This document shows, piece after piece, positions 23,698 through 28,896 of a DNA stretch of 28,896 bases. The stretch's first letter is position 1. Each line of letters starts with the position of its first letter. Made by a program: the position numbers and the translations under genes. The stretch comes from Oscillospiraceae bacterium (GTDB lineage: Bacteria > Bacillota > Clostridia > Oscillospirales > Oscillospiraceae): positions 1 through 28,896 of the forward strand of contig JAHHRZ010000022.1 of NCBI GenBank assembly GCA_020025515.1, given 5' to 3'. The notes under the pieces were generated by a model. It searched no databases, had not been told where the DNA came from, and saw only the letters and a program-made list of their open reading frames with translations.

Positions 23698-26658
23698 ATG
23701 TTTGATGATTATAATAAAAATCTAATCATGCTCAAGGGTGCCTACAAAAAGCTCAAGTCATATTACTATTATGACAAGTCTCTCTTATTTATAAAGAAAA
23801 AGATAGCAATCTTTGAGGACTCAGAAGAGGTGTTCAATAACACGTTTTCGATTCTTGCAAATAGCTTAAAATGCAAAAATGATGAGTATTTTAATTCGCT
23901 GATTCAATTAATTGACTTTGTCGTTTTACCTAAAAAATTGATTAGCCATCCAAACGGTAGCGACGTTGTTAGAAGCAACGTTGATCATGCCAAAAATATA
24001 TCTAAAATCAATTTTTATATTGATGCTCCCATTGAACTTCTTATTTTGGATACTTTGTGGATGTTGCTTATTGGAAAAATGCAGACGGATAATAAGTGCA
24101 GAAGTTCCAATTCTTATGCAAGCCAATTTAAGAAGTCAGTATTCAACAGTAACTATGATTTCTTCACAGGCGTCGATTTTAAGTCTAACCGTTGTTTTGA
24201 ACCCTATTTTGAAAATTACGTTGCTTGGCGTGACAATGCTTTTTCTATCATTGAAAAAGATCAGAATAAGTCTGATCTTGTATTGATAACACTGGATTTG
24301 CAAAGCTTCTATTACTCCGTGAATTTTGATTTTGAAGTCCTTTCTTCTATTTTTTGTGATGATCCACGCATACAGCAGATCCGATTGTTAACTAATATTA
24401 TTAAAGGAGTATATCATCAATACACGTCTCTAATAAAAAAATCTAAAAAGGGAATCCCAGATAACGAAACGTGTGTATTTCCTATTGGCTTATTAAGTCC
24501 AATGGTTTTGCGAGAAGCCTATATGAAATCTTTTGACGATATGATGGCGTCTTCGTTGAAACCTAATTACTATGCTCGATATGTAGATGATATATTGTTA
24601 GTATTACCTGCATCAGGTTTGGATGATTTTTCTCAAACAGATTTTGTAGAGTACTTTTTGGTTGCTAAGAATATCGTTACCCCCTCTGGAAAGAATGGGT
24701 ATAAATTAACCTTGCATCCTACAATTAAATTACAATCCAAAAAAATAGACTGTTTCTTTTTTAAAAAAGGAACACCTAATATACTGCTGAATATATATAA
24801 GGAACAAATTCAATCAAATTCTAGCGAAGCTAATTTGCTTCCAGACATTGATGTTTTAAACACTTCATTTAACGAGAACGCATATAATTTGCTAAGCGAT
24901 TCAGGTAGCAACAAAATAAGAGACCTTAGATTTCTACAAAGTGACAACTATAGTGCGACTCGCTTTGTAAATAGATTGAAACGTATTTTGAAAAATACAA
25001 TTATAGCACCATCTGTTATCAGTACTTTTTTAGATGAAATACAGCAATTCTATTATGGTAGTCAGGGAATCGAATTTGCAAACAATTGGAGATCGGTATT
25101 CGAGTTGTTTACACTGTGTCATGATAGAAAACGAGCAAATGAGTTTTACTGCAACATAAAAGATTATATTGATCATCTAAATTTTGAATTATTAGAAGAT
25201 GATGAGATCTATGCTCGATCCTATAAAAGATTGCTGCGTCAAACAAAACAGAATTTGCAAAGCGCCTTGGATACTGCGATGTCTTTAGCGATAGCTTTAG
25301 ATTACAATATGAGCAGGAAAAGCAAACTAAAGAAAGATGCAGAAAAATTTAGAAACAGTAATTTGCTAAATCATCAATTAATATCGATCCCCTTGATTAA
25401 TTACGTATCTGCACTTTCAGAAAACAGTCAGTCATTAATTGATATTGATAAGATAGTAAAAGATATTGGGAATCAGGAGTGGAATCACAATTTTAAATTG
25501 GAGCAATCGAAATTAGAATGGAGTCCACGTTTTGTGCATATCGAAGAACTATATTTTGCACTATTCATTTTTGATTTTAGCTCTGAGGAGAAACGTTATA
25601 TCAATTATCATTATTCACTATGGAAAAAATTTTGTGTAATAAATAATCTCGGGCAGTGGGCGAATGTACCAGTGAATTTTCAAAAGTGCATATCTAACGA
25701 TCCTCAATTTCCAAGCCTTTTTAAGTTGAGAATAAATAGGAAAAATACCCCTAAAGCGCATGTAGGAGTAGTTAGTACACCAATTTCCGAGAACGATGCA
25801 TTAATGGCAGTAAAGGATCCCTATAAATGTCTTACTTTCGAAAAAAAGGAAAAACTATTTAGAATTCTCAATACCGCAAAGAGAGAACATGCACAGTATT
25901 TATCATTTCCGGAATTTTATTTGCCTATAGCTTGGCTACCAGAAGTGTGGAACTTTTCTAGGGCAAACAATGTGACGATTATTACTGGACTTCAATATAT
26001 TGTCAGGGGCTCTCAAGCGTATAATTTCACTTGCGTTATTGAACCAACGATAAGTTCCAGGACCTATCGAAGTGCAATACTCTGTTTCAGAGAAAAGCTC
26101 TACTATGCACCAGAAGAACGAAAATTACTAGCAAGGTTAGGTTATAGAAGTAGCGACTGCAAAAATCCATTCTACTATATTTTTTCAGAACCATCTTTCA
26201 GTTTCTCTACTATTCTGTGTTTTGAATTTACCGATATTTGTTCAAGGGCAACGCTTAAAGGAAAGATAGATGCTTTGTTTGTGCCACAACTAAATAGAGA
26301 TACTAACTATTTTTCAAGCATAGTTTCAGCAACATCGAGAGACTTACACTGTTTTATTATTCAGACAAATACATCTATTTATGGAGACTCAAGAATTACA
26401 GGGCCATTTAAGACAGAACTAAAAAATATTTTGCAGATCAAAGGTGGAACTAATGATGTGGTTATTCTTGGAGAAATTAATATTTATCGCCTAAGAGCTC
26501 GTCAAGAAGATTATGAAAAAGAAGTTTTGAGTGATATCCAGGAATGTTTGAACTGCAAAAAAAGGCTGCGTCGCACTTCACATAATCCATGCGAAAAGTG
26601 CAGTCATCATAAACGAAGCGATATTAAAGGCACTCCGCCTAACTTTCGCCGGGAATAA
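23698..26658 (+). CDS. reverse transcriptase-nitrilase fusion, DRT type 1 (UG1)-like antiphage protein
   Basis: About 990 residues (numbered here from the upstream ATG at 23683). The RT palm has motif A TLDLQSFYYSV (Asp205), a motif B-like IGLLSPMVLREAY, and the catalytic YARYVDDILLV (Asp302, Asp303). A helical region follows (about 400-690), as in the Abi/UG class. From about 690 a nitrilase-like domain retains the Glu-Lys-Cys triad: Glu744 in SFPEFYLP, Lys805 in REKLYYAPEER, Cys846 in TILCFEFTD. The tail holds CLNC (955-958) and CEKC (970-973), a likely zinc site. RT plus nitrilase is the DRT type 1 defence architecture. I prefer the ATG at 23698, 9 nt after GGAG. One counted line gives 22 G/C in 60 bases, far below the core genes, indicating transfer. 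Confidence 0.9.
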   Translation: MFDDYNKNLIMLKGAYKKLKSYYYYDKSLLFIKKKIAIFEDSEEVFNNTFSILANSLKCKNDEYFNSLIQLIDFVVLPKKLISHPNGSDVVRSNVDHAKNISKINFYIDAPIELLILDTLWMLLIGKMQTDNKCRSSNSYASQFKKSVFNSNYDFFTGVDFKSNRCFEPYFENYVAWRDNAFSIIEKDQNKSDLVLITLDLQSFYYSVNFDFEVLSSIFCDDPRIQQIRLLTNIIKGVYHQYTSLIKKSKKGIPDNETCVFPIGLLSPMVLREAYMKSFDDMMASSLKPNYYARYVDDILLVLPASGLDDFSQTDFVEYFLVAKNIVTPSGKNGYKLTLHPTIKLQSKKIDCFFFKKGTPNILLNIYKEQIQSNSSEANLLPDIDVLNTSFNENAYNLLSDSGSNKIRDLRFLQSDNYSATRFVNRLKRILKNTIIAPSVISTFLDEIQQFYYGSQGIEFANNWRSVFELFTLCHDRKRANEFYCNIKDYIDHLNFELLEDDEIYARSYKRLLRQTKQNLQSALDTAMSLAIALDYNMSRKSKLKKDAEKFRNSNLLNHQLISIPLINYVSALSENSQSLIDIDKIVKDIGNQEWNHNFKLEQSKLEWSPRFVHIEELYFALFIFDFSSEEKRYINYHYSLWKKFCVINNLGQWANVPVNFQKCISNDPQFPSLFKLRINRKNTPKAHVGVVSTPISENDALMAVKDPYKCLTFEKKEKLFRILNTAKREHAQYLSFPEFYLPIAWLPEVWNFSRANNVTIITGLQYIVRGSQAYNFTCVIEPTISSRTYRSAILCFREKLYYAPEERKLLARLGYRSSDCKNPFYYIFSEPSFSFSTILCFEFTDICSRATLKGKIDALFVPQLNRDTNYFSSIVSATSRDLHCFIIQTNTSIYGDSRITGPFKTELKNILQIKGGTNDVVILGEINIYRLRARQEDYEKEVLSDIQECLNCKKRLRRTSHNPCEKCSHHKRSDIKGTPPNFRRE

Positions 26659-26848
26659 AGCCACATTTTATATGGGAAGTCTGGTTTGAATATGTATACA
26701 ATTTTTAACTGTACTTTGATACAATTCCTAATCAGAAATAAAGGGTGTTTCAAGATTACAGGCTATTCATTTTGAAGTGATGAAAGACCGCTTATCTTAA
26801 TTTGTTCTCGCCGCTTACATTAACCACGGTGCCACTCTACTTATGACT
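26659..26848. other. non-coding tail of the element with a fossil recombinase leader and att half-site
   Basis: No gene seen. At 26778-26799 on the plus strand lies a 22-nt stretch that matches, at 20 of 22 positions, the leader immediately upstream of the serine recombinase (minus strand 20976-20997); both contain TGATGAA and GACCGCTTATCT. Thirteen bases on, 26812-26822, lies CGCTTACATTA, identical to the attR arm. Together they look like the two ends of a recombinase cassette whose gene has been deleted, in inverted orientation to the living copy. Confidence 0.6.
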
Positions 26849-26889
26849 GAAGCCCGGAAAGTCTTGTGAATCAAGGCTTTCCGGGCTTC
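26849..26889. terminator. long hairpin terminator abutting attL
   Basis: A 17-bp stem, GAAGCCCGGAAAG core, one G-U type mismatch, 7-nt loop. It lies 8 bp after the stop codon of the interrupted sigK and overlaps the attL arm by two bases. It should stop transcription of the truncated sigK and protect the element, and disappears from sigK when the element leaves. Confidence 0.8.
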
Positions 26890-26914
26890 GTTTACATTAG
26901 CGGCGGCGCGATAC
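26888..26914 (-). other. attL-side junction of the sigK element
   Basis: On the minus strand, sigK sequence ending CCGTTCCTAC is followed by the GT core (26914-26913) and a 25-nt element arm to 26888 containing CGCTAATGTAAACGA. Against the attR arm, 18 of 25 positions agree when one is inverted, including 12 of the distal 13. Confidence 0.8.
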
Positions 26915-27544
26915 GTAGGAACGGCTTATACCGCAGCTGGATGCAATTTCTCTTTGTGTACGCGGCGATCGATTGTCCAGACCGTATCGCATTGTGATGA
27001 TCTTCTTTTCGCGGGGCGTCAGACATTCATCGACACACTTTCTAACCGCACAGCAGGCATCTCTGGTATCCAAATCTTCTGTCATATCCTCCTCGGAGGC
27101 CAGTACATCCATCAAAGAAAGTGATCCCCCCTCCCCTGCCGCCTCCAATGTATCGTCCAATGATACCTCACCCTGGATCTTGCGCTGTGCCCGGAAATAC
27201 ATCAAAATTTCATTTTCAATACACCGCGACGCATATGTAGCTAGTTTTACGTTCTTGTCCGGCTTGAATGTAGAGATTCCCTTAATCAGACCTATGGTGC
27301 CGATGGAGATTAGGTCATCCTGCTCGCCGGACTGGTTGTAGTATTTTTTTACGATGTGGGCCACCAGTCGTAAATTGTGTTCCACCAGGATATTGCGGGC
27401 CTCCAGGTCTCCGTTTACACAGCGCTCCAGATATTTTTTCTCCTCCTCCGGCTTCAATGGCTGTGGGAAAGACCCGCCTCCCCCACTGAGCCGGAGGGTG
27501 AAAAAGAGGCCGTTCATCATAAAGTAGATCACTGGTGACAGCAT
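26897..27544 (-). CDS. sigK: pro-sigma-K, 5' part, interrupted in region 4.2
   Basis: Sigma-K directs late mother-cell transcription (coat, cortex, lysis genes). The pro-sequence (MLSPVIYFMMNGLFFTLRLS) is hydrophobic, as needed for membrane retention until cleavage. FPQPLKPEEEKKYL, then region 2 with HNLRLVAHIVKKYY and DLISIGTIGLIKGI, and KLATYASRCIENEIL follow. Region 4 has LTPREKKIITMRYGLD and ends GISRSYVS. There the element begins, adding RRR and a stop (TAA at 26897-26899), so the interrupted frame encodes 215 residues and lacks the end of the DNA-binding helix-turn-helix. GGAGG lies 7 nt before the ATG at 27544; the longer frame to 27679 is unsupported. Excision would give 231 residues. 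Confidence 0.94.
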   Translation of the reverse strand: MLSPVIYFMMNGLFFTLRLSGGGGSFPQPLKPEEEKKYLERCVNGDLEARNILVEHNLRLVAHIVKKYYNQSGEQDDLISIGTIGLIKGISTFKPDKNVKLATYASRCIENEILMYFRAQRKIQGEVSLDDTLEAAGEGGSLSLMDVLASEEDMTEDLDTRDACCAVRKCVDECLTPREKKIITMRYGLDNRSPRTQREIASSCGISRSYVSRRR

Positions 27545-27651
27545 AGAAACACCTCCAAAGCCCAGTTTATTCCCTAAAAGTTCGTCCATAGACCCGCCTG
27601 TTTCCCCAAGCCCGCGACACGTCCTATCCTGTCCTCTCCCAATAAGAATAC

Positions 27652-27682
27652 CCCCTGATGCAGAATCGCGAAGCCGCATCAG
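27652..27682. other. inverted repeat upstream of sigK
   Basis: CCTGATGC and GCATCAGG form an 8-bp perfect stem around a 14-nt loop in the sigK leader. It could be a leader hairpin or part of an operator (SpoIIID controls sigK in Bacillus), but no consensus is recognisable. Confidence 0.4.
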
Positions 27683-27684
27683 GT

Positions 27685-27692
27685 GTTATATG
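27685..27692 (-). promoter_or_regulatory. candidate mother-cell (sigma-E/sigma-K) -10 of sigK
   Basis: Minus-strand CATATAAC resembles the CATA-type -10 elements of sigma-E and sigma-K promoters and lies about 140 bp upstream of the sigK start. The -35 is not clear. sigK is transcribed by sigma-E and then sigma-K in studied sporeformers. Confidence 0.3.
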
Positions 27693-27776
27693 TTCTAAAT
27701 GACTTCTTAAATCACGAATTTTTGTCGTGGTTCGTGAAGGCAGTTAGAGCAGTTTTTCATGTAGGAGGTAAACAGC

Positions 27777-28886
27777 ATGAGAAACGAAAAAATAATACTG
27801 TTGTATGAGCGGCTCAGCCGTGACCATGAGCTGCAAGGTGAAAGCTGTTCCATCAGCCATCAAAAACAGATGTCGGAGGAATTCGCCCTTCGGAATGGGC
27901 TGCCAAATCCTAAACACTTCACAGATGACGGCGTTTCAGGAATCCGTTTTGACCGTCCCGGCTTTCTGGCAATGATGGAGGAGGTCAACACAGGACGAGT
28001 GGAAGCCATTGTGGTAAAGGACATGAGCCGTTTGGGGCGTGACTATCTCAAGGTTGGACAGGTCATGGAAATTCTCAGGCAGAAAGGTGTACGCCTGATT
28101 GCAGTCAATGATCGTAACCATTCTGAAAAAGCGAGAGTATTTAGGACATACCATCAATTTTAAGACCCGCAAGCACTTCAAGGATAAGATAAAAAGAGTC
28201 ATTATGTGTCGGAGGACGAATGGACAATTTTTGAACATACGCATGAAGCCATCATTGACCAGCAGACCTTTGACCTTGTTCAGAAGATCCGAAGCAATGT
28301 CAGACGCTATCCCAACGGCTGGGGCGAAGCTGCACCTCTGACGGGCTTGCTCTACTGTGCGGACTGCGGTGGTAAAATGTATGTTCACCGTGTAAACAAT
28401 GGCAAGAGAATTTCTCAATATACCTGTTCGCAATATGGCAAAATCCCATGTGGGACACTCTGCCCCACGCAGCATCGTATCAATGAAGATGTTCTCCTGA
28501 CACTGGTTTCTGATACGCTCCGAGCCATTTCAGAGTATTCCAAGCATGACCGTGCTGAATTTATCCGCACAGTACAGGAAACACAGGCAGAACAGCAAAT
28601 CACAGACATCACGAAGAAGCGCAAACGCCTTGCAGCGGCAGAAAAACGAGTCGAGGAACTGGAAAAACTGGTATGTAAAATATACGAGGACAATGCCCTT
28701 GGCAAGCTGCCTGATGCCCGATATATGGCTCTGGACGCACAATACGCCAAGGAGCAAGATACCTTGATTGCCGAAATCGCTGACTTGCAATTGAACGCTC
28801 GTGACCCCATGCAGTTGGTGGGATTGATGAACGCATTAAAAGCACAAGTGGAGGAAATTCTAATGGATGAACTGATTTTCAGCTGA
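27777..28886 (+). pseudogene. serine recombinase of another mobile element, internally deleted and frameshifted
   Basis: The start is intact: AGGAGG before ATG, MRNEKIILLYERLSRDHELQGES with a resolvase Ser, then VSGIRFDRPGFLAMM and VVKDMSRLGRDYLKVGQVM. After the motif LIAVND (near 28110) the expected central part of the recombinase domain is missing. The sequence jumps to ILKKREYLGHTINFKTRKHFKDK in another frame. A 5-bp tandem duplication (GATAA GATAA, near 28186-28195) shifts the frame again before SEDEWTIFEHTHEAIIDQQ. From there the C-terminal half is open to the stop at 28886, including a zinc ribbon YCADCGGKMY and coiled coil. It cannot make an active enzyme. It lies divergently 233 bp from sigK and belongs to a second element to the right of the window; TGGAGGTGG after the stop suggests a following gene. 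Confidence 0.88.
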
Positions 28887-28896
28887 ATGGAGGTGG

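Larger units (their letters stand above)
19304..26914. mobile_element. sigK-intervening ('skin'-like) element, 7,609 bp, carrying a DRT1-like defence RT
   Basis: The element lies between the two halves of sigK, bounded by GT dinucleotides at 19304-19305 and 26913-26914. It contains, from left: a terminator, a large serine recombinase, a 46-codon ORF, an ImmA/IrrE-like metallopeptidase, a tyrosine integrase (all minus), and the reverse transcriptase-nitrilase gene (plus). Both ends carry an inward-facing CTAATGTAA half-site, 12 of 13 matching, at equal distance from the GT core, as expected for the attP of a large serine recombinase. The recombinase lies next to the 3' half of sigK, as spoIVCA does in Bacillus subtilis. 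Classical skin elements are excised in the mother cell. That this one behaves likewise is inferred from the frame-perfect junction. Confidence 0.9.

Noticed and set aside
23344..26658. Retron or group II intron
   Set aside because: The RT is long, carries a nitrilase domain and lacks a maturase/endonuclease; no intron domain V-like hairpin or msr/msd-type inverted repeat pair was seen near it.
22000..26800. Direct-repeat att sites for the tyrosine integrase
   Set aside because: I looked for repeats and a tRNA target around the integrase-RT pair and found no convincing pair by eye; short AT-rich matches are not informative.
26897..27544. sigK as a simple pseudogene or sequencing frameshift
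   Set aside because: The exact missing tail is present 7.6 kb away in frame, with matching att arms and a recombinase beside it; random truncation does not explain this.
1..28896. CRISPR array, tRNA or rRNA genes
   Set aside because: No regularly spaced repeats and no cloverleaf or rRNA-like sequence was recognised in the window.

Overview
The window looks like a chromosome segment of an endospore-forming Clostridia member, most likely of the Oscillospiraceae (Flavonifractor/Lawsonibacter/Oscillibacter-like). This is inferred from GC-rich housekeeping genes, greA-lysS, spoIIR, a sigK gene and Clostridia-type recombinases. No rRNA, tRNA or CRISPR array was recognised.

Layout. (1) 1-7060 is an accessory, moderately AT-rich stretch. 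It holds four small XRE-type helix-turn-helix genes, three of them with membrane tails, a coupled SMR efflux / zinc-dependent phospholipase C-like / MFS transporter operon, and a ~430 bp direct repeat of the 3' end of lysS flanking one of the XRE genes. (2) 7060-19016 is a conserved core almost entirely on the minus strand: lysS, greA, an unknown gene, spoIIR, ispE, a DUF1015 protein, thrH, an aminotransferase translationally coupled to an Lrp/AsnC regulator, and a TRAP transporter (fused permease plus TAXI-type receptor lipoprotein). (3) 19240-27544 is sigK, split in two. The last 22 codons (19240-19305) and the first 210 codons (26913-27544) are separated by a 7,609-bp element. Joining the two pieces at a shared GT dinucleotide restores an uninterrupted sigma-K of 231 residues. 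(4) 27777-28886 is a decayed serine recombinase of another mobile element lying just upstream of sigK.

Main discovery. The 7.6-kb insertion has the architecture of the sigK-intervening 'skin' elements of Bacillus subtilis and Clostridioides difficile. A large serine recombinase sits beside the 3' fragment, and the predicted attP has two 25-nt arms that are symmetric about the GT core. Its cargo is unlike the classical skin genes: a ~990-residue fusion of an Abi/UG-type reverse transcriptase to a nitrilase-like domain with a Cys-rich tail (the DRT type 1 antiphage architecture), plus a tyrosine integrase and an ImmA/IrrE-like metallopeptidase. The inferred system is an antiphage reverse transcriptase stored inside a sporulation gene. 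Precise excision in the mother cell would restore sigma-K, while the vegetative and forespore genome keeps the defence gene. Because sigK function depends on precise excision, the host may be forced to keep the recombinase and, with it, the cargo.

spoIIR (sigma-E activation) also lies in the window, so a trigger of the mother-cell programme and its late sigma factor are linked here. All gene boundaries rest on reading the sequence by eye; no database search was run.
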